A stretch of 64,000 nt of DNA from Pollenia angustigena (lineage: Eukaryota > Arthropoda > Insecta > Diptera > Polleniidae). A program made the translations under genes and the position numbers. Where the stretch lies: the NCBI GenBank assembly GCA_930367215.1, contig OV884058.1, forward strand, positions 171,226,478 to 171,290,477, given 5' to 3'. Of this stretch, positions 48,842 through 60,172 are shown in pieces. Numbering within the stretch: the stretch's first letter is position 1; each line of letters begins with the position of its first letter. Below the pieces are notes generated by a model that was not told the origin of the DNA, ran no database searches, and worked only from the letters and a program-made list of their open reading frames with translations.

Positions 48842-49994
48842 AGGCTCAGTTAGGCGAACGTTGCTGTACCCGTAATGTACCGCACCGTACTGTAAGCACG
48901 TTAGTGCACTTATAGAACGTTAAAAACGTGTCATATGTTTTTTCATACATAAACAAAAAGCAATAGTATACATAAAACAAAACACACAGTGATGGTAATC
49001 AAAAATGTTCAAATGGTGACCGTTGTGCAGAAAAGGTACTTCGTGATTTAAATGGTATTAAAACAGTATTTTGTGTATGTAAAAAATGTCAATAATTTAA
49101 TATTTATATTAAAGATTTACATTAAATAAAAATGTATTTTAACATACATACATATATATTTTTAGCATACATATATTGTAAATGTGCATACACCAAACAA
49201 GGTTTTAATACCATTTAAAGTCTTTTATATCCCAGCGGTAAATATTGAAAGGACCGCAAGTGGCAGGCCTTTTTGAAGGCCTCTATACTCCTTTCTAAAA
49301 GATTCGCTTCGCATGATATCTTGCATTCAGAAGTATGCCTTCCAGAAGGCATAAACTTCTTTTTAAAAGACCATCTGAAATATTCAGTACACATTCGCTA
49401 CTCCCTTCTTTGAGAAGGGAGAAAGGAAGGTGTTCAGTTTTATTTACTTTTTATTTTTAGTGACCTTCCTTACTCCCTTTTTTGGGAAGGGATCGAACTT
49501 GTTTTTAAAGGAAGTGTGGGAGGCCTTGCGCCCAATGACAACCTGTGTAAAAAATAATAAGTATGGAATGCGGCGAGAAGGGCTTCTGACTGCTTGTGAC
49601 TGCTAAATAAGGCCTTCTATTAGGCCTCTTTACTCATTCTAGTTACCGCTGGGATGTTTCACATTTCTATTGTATGTGTATATGCATTTGTTTGCTTTAA
49701 ACATCTAAACATATGTATATTTGTATATTTTGAAATATGTTGTATTGTAAGTTGTTTTGTCGCAATTCTATAGATATACTGAAAAATGACCAAAAAGACA
49801 TACAAGACGCCCATCACTGTCTTACAAATGTCACGTAACAACGGCATGAAATTATATTTTATACAGATTGTTACGTTGCAACTACGGTACATTGCATTTC
49901 GGTAAGCTTTTGTATTGGTTTTCATATAACAAAAAGCGAACAGCTGATGGATACAGTACAGATACGGTACAGCAACGTTCGCCTAACTGAGCCT
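48842..49994. mobile_element. Inner TIR element with TAA duplication (PIF/Harbinger-like)
   Basis: Ends AGGCTCAGTTAGGCGAACGT/ACGTTCGCCTAACTGAGCCT, about 29 bp of near-perfect inversion, flanked by TAA at 48839-48841 and 49995-49997. It contains the CCCAGCGG element at 49231-49653. No recognised transposase. Confidence 0.75.
49231..49653. mobile_element. CCCAGCGG TIR element, copy 1
   Basis: Ends CCCAGCGGTAA/TTACCGCTGGG, flanked by AT on each side. The interior has repeated AAGGCCT/AGGCCTT palindromic motifs. 423 bp, non-coding. Confidence 0.75.
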
Positions 49995-50209
49995 TAAGAA
50001 ATATATTGCTCTTACTTTTTTACGGTAAGGTTAAGTTACCGTTACTCCCGGCTAACTGAGCCTTTAGTCTTCATGGCTTGAGTTTTTAGGAGAGAGAGGA
50101 AAATAAATGGCATTATCTTTTCCCTTCTCTCCGAAAAGCTCTAGACTTGACGTCTATGGCCTGGAACAGAATAAAGAAGTTGTAGTAGTAGCTGAAGCTA
50201 AACAAAATG

Positions 50210-50420
50210 CTCTGAAGCGCTACTTTGAATTTTTCTTAAGAAAAATTTTCGCTTTGAAATATATTTTTTAGAAAAATTATCATTCTGACATTTTGGTTTT
50301 CTTATTTTTTTAAATTGTCGCTCTGACATTAAATTTTCACCAAAATTAGCGTTCAACATTTTTTCATTAGAACATTCTTTCTTTGTCGCTCTAATTTTCT
50401 TTTCTGAAAAATTGTCGTAT
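50210..50420. repeat. AAGCGACAAT minisatellite, inverted right array
   Basis: Units such as TTTTCGCTTTGAAAT, AATTGTCGCTCTGACAT and TTTGTCGCTCTAATTTTC, in opposite orientation to all other loci. Confidence 0.55.
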
Positions 50421-50449
50421 TAATTTTCTTTGTATAACCATTTATTTTA

Positions 50450-51330
50450 TAAAACTAATGTTTAATTTTATCAATTTTATTCTAAAATTTGCCCGATCCC
50501 CGAAAATAAGCAGTTTGAATGTATTCATCTTATTTATTTTAATATCAGAAGATGTTGGTATGCTCCTCTATTTATCAAATTTGTACTATGTAAGTATATG
50601 ACAAACACTTGTATACAAACATGTTGTGTAGGATTTAAGTTTTACACCCCTTTAAGTCTGCCAAGACAACCAGTCCACTCTTTCTTTTCGTTCTATTCTG
50701 TACCCACTGCTAACAATAATAATGTATTAAGGCAATAAAGAAAATGATGAGTCTATTATTTTGTTTCGTCGGCATTCTGAAGTGGGATAAGAGACACTTC
50801 ATTGTGGTAGACAAATATAAAATTTTTCTTGATAAAATTACGTGTGAGGAGGCTGACTGCGAGTACAAACACAGTGGTTATTAATTCAGTTTGTTATTAC
50901 ATAGACATAGAATATTTTACTAACGCTTTTTAATTTTTTATTTTGTTCTTCCCCGTAAGAACAAATAAAAATGCCAACTCGAGACACTTGGTTTACTTTA
51001 GACGTATGAGTATGCACTCGTAGATTCTTTTTGTTTTGAAATGAGCGTTATTGTGTCGACCAAAAAGCAAAAAATAAAATTAAAAATTTTGTAATAAAGT
51101 GGAAATACATACATATGCAAACAAGTTAAAATAAGAGACAATTTTGAACAAAAATAATTATGAATTTCATTTTTGTGCTCGCGCACTCATTCACAATTTA
51201 GTTCCTCTTTTAGTTTTCCAATAATAAAAAACTTCAAAAATATTTGCAAAAAAAAAAAAATTGTGGAGTGCCCTACGTACACTTATAAATATATTGTAAA
51301 TGTTAAGTCACACTTAATATTCAAAAGTCT
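50450..51330. other. A+T-rich intron, nothing recognised
   Basis: No repeat ends or coding remnant. Confidence 0.5.
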
Positions 51331-51389
51331 TATACTAGGTATTTCGAGGTAAACTTTTTTAAGAGCGTCAATTTTTTTATGGATAATTT

Positions 51390-52070
51390 CTTACAGCGAC
51401 AATTTTGTTAGAGCAATAATTTTTTAATGAAAATTTGTAAGAGTGAAAACTTAAAAAAAAAAAAAAATGGTTTAAACGAAAATTTTTCTAAACAAAGTTT
51501 GTTAGAGCAACGATTTTTCTAAAAAAAAATATGTAAGAGCGACAACTTTTTTAAAGAAAATTTGTAAGAGCGACAATTTTTCTAAGAAAATTTCTTAGAG
51601 CGACAACTTTTCAAAAAAAATTTGTAAGAGCAAGTTGTCGCTCGAAAGAAAATTTGTAAGAGCGACAATTTTTCTTAAGAAAATTTGTTAAAGCGACAAC
51701 TTTTCTAAAGAAAATTTGTTATAGCGACAATTTTTCTAGGAAAATTTCTTAGAGCGACAACTTGCTCTTAGCGACAACTTTTCTAAAGAAAATTTTTTAG
51801 AGCGACAACTTTTCTAAAGAATATTTGTAAGAGCGACAACTTTTCTAAGGAAAATTGGTAAGAGCGACAACTTTTCTAAGGAAAATTTGTTAGAGCGACA
51901 ACTTTTCTAAAGAAAATTTGTAAGAGGGACAACTTTTCTAAATAATATTTCTTAGAGCGACAACTTTGCTTAAGAAAATTCGTTAGAGCGACAACTTTTC
52001 TACAGAAAATTTGTTAGAGCGACAACTTTTCTACAGAAAATTTGTGAGATCGACAACTTTTCTAAACGAG
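51390..52070. repeat. 31-bp minisatellite (AGAGCGACAACTTTTCTAAA unit)
   Basis: About 20 head-to-tail units of about 31 bp, each with AGAGCGACAAC, TTTTCTAAAGAAAA (a short palindrome) and TTTGTTAG. Units are 80-100 % similar by eye. This is the longest and most homogeneous array of the family. Confidence 0.9.
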
Positions 52071-52412
52071 AATAACGGTTTTTTTAGTTTATTAAGACGG
52101 TTACTTACCAAAAGCAAATTTGTTAATTCGAACATTTTTTGAAAAGAAAATTTGTTGGAGCATCATTTATTTTTTTAAGAACATTTGTTCAAACAATTTT
52201 CCGAAAGTTAAAAAAAAAAAAAAGGATAGAAGGAAAATGTGAGAGCTCCAATTTTGCTTAATTGAAATATGTTTTTAAACATATTTTAAAGTATCAATTA
52301 AAAAAACATGCCAACTTCTTAAAAGTTCAGACCGCTGATGCCCACTTAGCCCTATTCGGGTTAGATTTGGTCCTTTTTTAGATTTAGATTTTTAAAGTTT
52401 AATACAGTAAAA

Positions 52413-53824
52413 ACAAGTTAGAGTGCTATATTCGGCTGTGCCGAATCTTTGATACCCTCCACCGACAGTTCGAATGTTTAAGGAGTAATATCTGTATGAT
52501 GTCTATTTGTTATTATTATCTTATACTGTGACGAGTTGTTATTAATTATGGTTTTAGGTGTACTAAACTGTTTTCCGATAGTTGGGTTTCTATGGGGCCT
52601 AGTGTAAATTATGTACCGATCTTCACGAAATTTCACAGTGTTATTTCTAGTTTAAAAACTGTGACGTACCAATTTCTGTTATGATAGCATTATTAATTAT
52701 GGTTTTAGGCGTACTAAACCGGTTTCCGGGAGTAGGGTTTCTATGGGGCCTAGGGTAAATTATGTACCGATCTTCACGAAATTTCACAGTATCATTTATA
52801 GTCGTTTTAAACTGTGACGAGCCAAAATTTGTTATAATTGCATTATTTTTTACGGTTTTAGGCGTACTAAACTGTTTTCCGGTAGAAGAGTTTATATGGG
52901 CCCTAAGGTAAATTATGGACCGATCGTCACGAAATTTCACAGTGTTATTTCTAGTCCTAAAATGTGACGTACCAAATTTTGTTACGCTAGCGTTACTTTT
53001 TACGTTTTTAGGCGTACTAAGTTGTTTTCAGGGAGTAAAGTTTATATGGGGCCTATGGTAAATTATGAACCGATCTTCACGAAATTTCAAAGATTTATTT
53101 TTAGTTCTATAAAACTTTGGTGTACCAAATTTTGTTATGATAGCATTATTTTTTACGTTTTTAGGCGTACTAAGTTGTTTTCCGGAAGTAGGTTTTATAT
53201 GGGGCCTATAGTAAATTATGGACCGATGTTCACGAAACTTAACAGTTTAATTTCTAGTCCTATGTAACTGTGACTTGCCAAAATTTGTAATGATGGCATT
53301 GTTAGTTAGGGTTTTAGGCTTAATATACTGTTTTCCGGGAGTATGGCTTATATGGGGCCTAGGGTAAATTATTGACGGATTTTCACGAAATTTCACAGCG
53401 TGATTTCCAGTTGAATAAAACGAATTGTTGCGAAATCTTATATCATTCTGTGCATTTTTCCACCATTTATGTTAGTTTTTGTAACAAAATTATCAATTTT
53501 TTTTAGGTGGTGGTTCCACATTTTGATTAATAGCTCAGATCCTATTGAACCGATTTTGCTGAATTTCAATCCCAAACTGCTTAGGATAACTACAAGCAAT
53601 TTGACACCAAGTTTGTTGATTTCTTTTGAGTTTTTCGAAAGTGAGCGTGTTTTCAACAGACGGACAGACGAACAGACAGACGGACATGGCTAAATCGACT
53701 TAAAATTACTCAAGGACCCAGAATATATATACTTTATAGGGTCTGAGATGAATAGTAAAAAAGTTTCACACGGAATGAAAAACTGAATATACCCTCTTCA
53801 CAACTAATTGTGGTGGAGGGTATA
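52413..53824. mobile_element. GGGTATA dispersed repeat with six ~152-bp tandem units
   Basis: Starts AACAAGTTAGAGTGCTATAT and ends GTGGTGGAGGGTATAAA. GTTTTAGGYGTACTAA-type phrases at about 52551, 52702, 52853, 53003, 53157 and 53309 mark six units, each with TATGGGGCCTA and ACCGATCTTCACGAAATTTC. ORFs here are by-products of the repeats. Confidence 0.8.
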
Positions 53825-54109
53825 AAAAAAATATATTTAAAATCGACTCTAGGCACCACACGTTTTCCTACATACTTTTTTACAAAAAAAAACTACGAAA
53901 ATAGGGTGATTGAAAGGTCGTTTATTTAATAACTACTGAATTTTCATTTTTTTTTTTTTTATTCTCTGTTTTCCTTTTCTTTTGCATATGTATGTGTCTT
54001 GTGTATTTTATTAATTAGTGATTTTACTCAGTCTCTCTCATACATCTCTCGTTTGTTTTATTGTGTTTTAATTGTATTTGTTTTTTATTATTATTCTCTC
54101 TTTCTACAG

Positions 54110-54328
54110 GGTAAAGTATCGCATGAATCCATCAAACAGTTGGTACTTGAAGCAGAGCATTTAGTACGTGACGAAGCTTTGAAAACACCAACCAAACAAA
54201 AGCATTCCAGCAGTAGCAACAACAACCACAATAATAATACCAACGCCGGCGGCGGTAATATAGTGCAAATTTCCACGACCGTAAAAAAACGTGAAGTTAT
54301 AATGCCGGGTCCCATAAAACGAGTACAA
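54110..54328 (+). CDS. Internal coding exon C of the same gene
   Basis: 73 codons. The acceptor follows a good pyrimidine tract (TCTCTCTTTCTACAG to 54109); the donor is CAA|GTAAGT at 54329; both junctions are phase 0. It begins GKVSHESIKQLVLEAEHLVR, a predicted amphipathic or coiled-coil helix of about 20 residues, followed by a Ser/Asn/His homopolymer-rich spacer, a GGG turn and the basic segment VKKREVIMPGPIKRVQ. An AEHLVRDE-type helix in a large, low-complexity fly protein is one reason for proposing klarsicht, a KASH protein linking nuclei and lipid droplets to microtubule motors; that assignment is inference and the KASH domain is not present here. Confidence 0.85.
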
Positions 54329-54414
54329 GTAAGTAAAAGTTAAACGTTTAACACGAATGATAGCAAGAAATATTAATTCGCATAACAATGTTTCTTTTGT
54401 TGTTATTAACACAG
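54329..54414 (+). other. Short 86-bp intron between exons C and D
   Basis: GTAAGT at the 5' end and a pyrimidine-containing ...ACACAG at the 3' end, with in-frame stops between. It is the only short intron in the window and supports the reading frame on both sides. Confidence 0.9.
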
Positions 54415-55471
54415 GAGTGGCTGGAGCATCAACCCTCAACAGCCGTACAAACGCAAAAATCTTCATCTAACCATAATCACAGCAATAGTGATCATGATCC
54501 TCACCGTCTTTCAATAACACAAAACAGTACAGGCTCCAGTCCAGCACGCACTGATGATTGTGAGGCTTCGGGTGAAGCTTCAGAAACAGATTCAATACCT
54601 CAACATTGTTCTGATACTTCAGAGGTTTCAGATTCTATAGCGACTTGCATGCAAACCAGTACAAATTCTTATGGTAATTCCACAGAACGTATTGGTGGTT
54701 CTGCTGAACCCATTGTCAATGCTGCTACCAGTAATCAAAGTTTAAATGTCAAGGTGGTGAAACGTCAACAGAATAGACGTAAATCAGAAAGACCCTGGTC
54801 GGTATCCTGCCTCTCACAATTGACCACCGATGCCAATCAAGTGGCGGCCAAAGTTAATACCATTGGTAATGTACAATCTGGTTTAGCTTCCCATTCAATA
54901 AGTGAATCGGCTTTAGATTCCCTATCACCTGGTAGGCCAAGAGCTTCCTCTTCTTCAGTCGTTACCCAAGTCAAAAGCTATGACAGTAAGGGCTCATTGA
55001 AGAGGCGTAAAACACGCAAGAAGAAACTTTCCTATACAAATGGTAAAAAATCTGATTCCAACTCAGAAGAAAACAATCGTAATCATCATCATAACCATAA
55101 CCCTTACAACAATCATCCAACTATTCATCAAGAGGAGTTACAATTAACACCAAAACAACCTCCTTCTTTGTTAATGCAAACCTGCGAGAATATGACTCCA
55201 AAACAAATTCAAGAGATAACACAGGCCTTAATGCAGTTACAAAAATCCGATTCTACAGATCAACTGCAACAAGTGGCCGCTGGTATATTGCAACAACATC
55301 AATTGACCACTGTGGCAAGTGGTACGACAAATGAAAGTGAGGAAGAGAATCATTTAATGAAACCAAATTTCCGTGTTGGCTCATTTACCACTGCCTACAT
55401 GAAAAGTGAAGCCAGACTGGGCTCTTTGGCTGCCTTGGCCACGTACATGAACGATGAGGAACAACAAGGAG
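54415..55471 (+). CDS. Internal coding exon D of the same gene
   Basis: 352 codons plus one base. It follows an 86-bp intron (acceptor ...TTATTAACACAG at 54414) in phase 0 and ends at GGAG|GTGAGT (donor GT 55472-55473) in phase 1, so the protein continues in an exon outside the window. In order: EWLEHQPS start; His/Asn-rich stretch; acidic SGEASETDS region; RRKSERPWSVSCLSQL motif near residues 125-140; SISESALDSLSPGRPRASS; a strongly basic GSLKRRKTRKKK cluster that could act as a nuclear or phosphoinositide/microtubule contact; a His/Asn run; then a helix around MTPKQIQEITQALMQLQKSD and an acidic C-terminal part. No catalytic domain. Tentatively klarsicht; any large cytoskeletal scaffold remains possible. 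Confidence 0.88.
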
Positions 55472-55978
55472 GTGAGTGAATTTTGTAATGATTAATAGTT
55501 TTTATAATTATTTTATTTCATTATATTTCAATTTGAGGTTTAGTTTGTTTTGAGGTTTTAATGGTCATTTTGCTTTTTCAACACAATTAACTTGATAACG
55601 CTCTTTGATTGCTTATCGATTTTATTATTAAGAAATCTTTGTAAAGTATTAAAGAAGAAAATTGTCTGAAAATGATTATGTAGTTATAGAGGACACCTCT
55701 TTCTTTTTACTATACATAATATTTTAAATAAAGTTACTGTAGTATCTTTTATAATATGAAAAGTAAATAATTCTTAATGTTATTTACACTCATTTAAAAG
55801 CAAATATTAAATTTGTTTTTTAATTTTAAATTGTTTTCTTAATTTTATTAAAATACAATCTAATTATCTTTATGACAACCACTTCATATTTGTTCGCAAA
55901 TTTTTGTTTAATGACATACACACATACATACATATGTGTGTGTATAGTATTGTTTGTATACATATATACATACACATA

Positions 55979-57052
55979 CCCAGCGGGAAAAAGAAGGAGT
56001 ACGGAGGCCTTCCAGAAGGCCTCTGTACCCCTTCTTTTGGATAAAGAAGCCCTTCTCGCTCCATTCCATACTCATATCTTTTTTACACGTGTTGTCATTG
56101 CGGAGAAGGCCTTCCGCTCTCCTTTCTTCCCCAGAGCTTCTTAAAGGCCTTCAAATAGATGGCTTTTAGAAGGCTTTCCAGAGAATGACTGTCAAAAGGC
56201 CTTAACAAAAAGGTTATCTTGAAGGGTTTTTAAGAAAGGTATGGTAAAAGGCCTTGCAATTAATGGCTCTTAAAAGGCCTTTCAGACCATCCTTCTACAA
56301 AATCCATTAAAGAACATATTGAAGGGCTATCAGTCTAAAACATTAAGGAATATTTCCTTACAAATGAAATTAGAAGACTGAATAGGTTTTATGTACATAT
56401 CAGATCTCCAATATAGAAAATGAACGCTTAACTTTTTATGTATGTATGTATACCTATTTTACAAACGTATGTTTATATATTTTATTAGACTTATTGTAGT
56501 TTAATAACAGATGTGATACCTATTTTTTTTATTGAAATAATCAAATTTGCTAAATATTGTAAAATAGATTGTAAATAAAAGTATGTATGTATATAATATA
56601 ATAAAAAAAAGCTTTTAAGCACAAGTACCTATCTTCCTTAATGAACAAAACTCAACTAAAATAATTTACATTATTGTTTTTATTTTGTATTTTAATATGT
56701 ACCTACTTTGTTACTTTCTTTTTATAACGGGATCTGAATTGTTTCGCTTTGGCGAAAAAAACAAAACAAAAAATTTTACTCTTTCTCTTTTCAACTTCAA
56801 CGAAAATGATTTACAACATATGTTACTTTGTTTTTGTAAAGGGATCTGAACTCTTTTGCTTTTGCTTGTGCAAAAAAACAAAACAAAAAATGTTACTCCT
56901 TCTTTTCTCGCTTCTTTTATACCAAAGAACCGAGGCCTTCTATAAGGCATTCTTTAGCAGTTACGTAAGAATAGTATTTAAATCAAAAAATTTTTTAAGC
57001 AGGCCTTTAAAAAGGCCTGAAGTAAGAAGGTCTTCTGAGTTTTCCCGCTGGG
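55979..57052. mobile_element. CCCAGCGG TIR element, copy 2
   Basis: Ends CCCAGCGGGAAAA/TTTTCCCGCTGGG, flanked by TA (55977-55978 and 57053-57054). Many AAGGCCTT-type palindromes (for example GAGGCCTTCCAGAAGGCCTC). 1074 bp; ORFs in it are low complexity and not recognisable as transposase. Confidence 0.78.
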
Positions 57053-58189
57053 TATTCTCTAAATTATTGCAATGGTTTTTTTCAAAGATTGTGTTTTATG
57101 CATGTTTTAAGAATTGTTTCCGAAAAATAAGCGCCAAAAAGGCATATGTCCTAAAATATTTATCTATAACGAATTTAAACATTGAGTTTGCGTGCAATCT
57201 GTCACTCAGTGTGACGCCTACATCTGGGTTTTTTTTAATTAGCCCTGAGATTTTTATTTACATTCATTTCGATTTGAAAAAAAATCCATATATTATAGAA
57301 GACAACGCGATAGGAAACTGAGAGCTCTCTTAGGAACAACAGTTGACAAAAACCTTCAACAAGAGAAAGTTTTGGTAACAAACTAGCGATTTAATGTTGA
57401 ATTTTAATATAAAGTACTAATTTTGGAATAGGAAAAACACAATTATGAATCAATTCTTAAACAACTATTTTGCGTTATTCGCAGTTGATGATTTTTTAAA
57501 ATATCTATTTGCCATGCCCGTTAAAACACAAAGAGATTGTTTTTGTATCATTAATACTGCGTCTCTTTGATTTCCTCTCTGTTTATTAAAGTTATTCGGG
57601 TTTGGATATCCTAACGGAAAAATGTAGCTTTAAAGAGGCCTTTTAGTTTGTCTTACTTTTTTATAACTAATTTTCAATATTTAATAGTCCTTGAGAGGTC
57701 CTTGTCATTACAAAGCTTTTAAAATTTTAGTAACATAGTTTGATACAGCGAAGATCTTTCTTAAGTTAATCGTTTAAACAGAAAACCCTTCAAAAATGTA
57801 TGTATTTAATATATGAAACTTATGTTTACAAGCAGGGATGATAAATGATATTTTCAAAATTGAACTTAATTCAATAACAAATTGTACTTTTTTGATCCTT
57901 ATTGTACTAAAACCCAAATAAATATTTTTAAAAATACCGAGGAACAAGTCCAAAAGATATTTGGTTTTTATACGAGTGTCGTTGCCGTAAGCAATAATCA
58001 GTGTCTTTAAGGATTGGCATTTTGCTTGTCGAAGTGCCACAAATACGGAAAACGTTCTACATATGGGCATTTCAATGAGAATGTCAACCGCGACTAAAAA
58101 ATTAAGATAAAGATAACTAGATAATATTCGGCACAAATAACTTGTATAAAATTCTTAATCTCATAGCATAATTCCGATCTGGCGACCTT

Positions 58190-58290
58190 GATTGGCCATG
58201 GGTTCCAAATAGGGTACCCTCTCAAAAAATTTTTTTTAAATATTATGGTGTATGGGGCTTGCCCGACTATACTTTCTTACTTGTTTGTTT
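58190..58290. repeat. Fragment of the TATACCC-type repeat
   Basis: Ends GACTATACTTTCTTACTTGT, matching the end of 27582-28287. Confidence 0.6.
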
Positions 58291-58831
58291 TAAGTTGTTA
58301 TATGCATACAAACATATATTTACAAAAAATATATATTATACCTTGAAACACTATAAGAGAAAAATCTGTCGCGAACGATATTACATTTTGTTCATTATAA
58401 ACCATCCAAAAAAATTTTTTTTTTCCAATTTCGGGTTATAAAGAAAAAATATGTGGTTTAATGTAAAAAAAAAAAAAAAAGGAGAAAAACCTCCCACAAT
58501 TCGCAGATTTTGTTACCTACACCCCAATATCACTTCCGTTGTATGTCACGTACGATATGCACTTGTTTTGCCCGATATTTTGGACAACAAGGTTCCGAAT
58601 TTGGTAATCTTTTTCATATATAGTTCCCTCTAAATGAAACATAATGATAAAAAAAATTTTCAGTTACTACTATTTTTGCAAAATCTCTATCTCTCTGAGG
58701 GCGTACAAATGTCACGTACGATGACATGGAAAAGCCCATATGTGTTTTACATTGTCATTTCCGTAAAATTTAAATGATCGAAAAAAATTTCCAATGACTT
58801 CCAATTCAACCACAACTGACTCTCATAATAA

Positions 58832-59002
58832 GGCTGATTGTCTTAGAAACTCAGTTGAGTTGTAATAAAGACAACTGGTTGTGATCAGTTGTAATTTTTG
58901 TTATGTTTTTGTTCACCGCAATTTAGCAAAGTTGTAAACCATAATACAAAAATTAAGAAATTTAACTCGACTGAGTTGAGTTGTAAACCGTTTAAAGGGG
59001 CC
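58832..59002. mobile_element. GGCCCCTATTACGG MITE, diverged copy
   Basis: The interior (ACAACTGGTTGTGATCAGTT ... GTTCACCGCAATTTAGCAAA) is the reverse complement of 24105-24170 with few differences; the left end is altered and the right end reads AAAGGGGCC. Confidence 0.7.
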
Positions 59003-59756
59003 TAAATCTATTTCGGATTTGGGATCCCGCTAAACGGCCTTATACCCCGATTGACGATACTTTTAAAAATCAAGCTAAAAAATCTTCGTTTAAGTCCCGT
59101 ACAAAAGTATTACATATATAGTACTTACCAAGTACTTATTATACATAAAAAAATTAAATTAAAATCTTACAAACAACAGGCATAGTAAGGAACATAAAAT
59201 GATTATTTTCCAAGGATATCAAAGTTCGTTTGATGTAGGAAACGAGTTTTTTTTAGAAATTTAACATAAGCTTTTTGTTAATTTACAAGTATAACAACAA
59301 GATTCATTAGATTCATCAGAATAAAACTCGATACAGAATTTTTAAAAAGTCGAATTTGTTTGCTTTGTTTTAAACATATCGATACCTTCCCATAAGAATG
59401 TATCAAGCGACATTTCTAAAATTGTAGGAAACGAAATAAAACGTTTCATTTTTTTATTTATTTGTGTATTTTATTGAAAGGAACATATTTGGAAAGCGAT
59501 TTTCAGAATACAAAACTTGACATCATTGCAAAACCAAAATTTTAATTAGATAAAAAGTTTTTGGCGCTTGATACAATAGTAAATGGCGCTTAAAACATTG
59601 ACATGGACACAAAAAATAAAGGTTTAAAAAAAATTGTGTTGTTTAATTCATTTTTTATTTTTTCTGTTAAACAATAAAATAAATAAAAATCTATAGAAAA
59701 AGTAACAAAACATTTATTTCAAAACAAAAATTCAAAAATTACACTAATAGATTTTA

Positions 59757-60150
59757 ATTTTAAGATTATTAATAATCCAAATTTTTAATATTTTTTAATT
59801 AGGCTTAAGTTCATTAAATTTAATTTTCATTAAATTATTTTTATGAAGAAAGGAATTTTTACAACATGAAAATTAATTAAAATTTATTGATAATTTTTCA
59901 TTCTTGACTCAATCTGGGCTCGAACCCAGGTGTTTACGGACAGGTTACCCTGACATGTTTCGATTGCAACCACTCAATCTCCTCAGAGGGCTTGCCGTTT
60001 AACACTCGCAGCCATCGACGACTGCTGACGTCATTAGTCAAACATCAATCCTTAAACCAAATTGTATTCAACCTTTGGTAGATCGAAATTTGCTTTGAAT
60101 GATTATCTATTTTAATTTATTTTAACATGTTATTCCTTTACTTCTGTTTT
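59757..60150 (-). repeat. tRNA-like repeat unit, inverted copy
   Basis: Reverse complement of the tandem units that follow, starting at the T-tract (60150-60169) and running through CAGAAGTAAAGG, TGACGTCA, the tRNA-like region (59915-60010) and the A+T-rich tail to about 59780. Confidence 0.8.
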
Positions 60151-60172
60151 TTTTTTTTTTTTTTTTTTTCCC

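Larger units (their letters stand above)
48726..50065. mobile_element. Outer TIR element, (A)AAGCTCAGTAAGCCGGGAG ends
   Basis: Left AAGCTCAGTAAGCCGGGAGT pairs with right ACTCCCGGCTAACTGAGCCT; AACAGTAACG/CGGTAAC symmetry continues inward. Its ends resemble those of the element nested within it. Confidence 0.6.
12174..54109 (+). other. 41.9-kb intron between exons B and C
   Basis: Bounded by consensus donor (AAG|GTAAGT) and acceptor (TTTCTACAG). No further open segment with flanking splice sites and host-like coding was found in it; the recognisable coding remnants all belong to transposons. The phase-0 joins and shared composition support splicing across it, but an unrecognised small exon cannot be excluded. 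Confidence 0.7.

Noticed and set aside
52647..53267. Repetitive ORFs (GPM.NYEP.FTKF-like)
   Set aside because: Produced by the ~152-bp tandem units on both strands; not a protein family.
56749..57321. 190-codon plus-strand ORF
   Set aside because: Phe/Lys-rich, runs across the right end of the CCCAGCGG element, with no domain or splice context.
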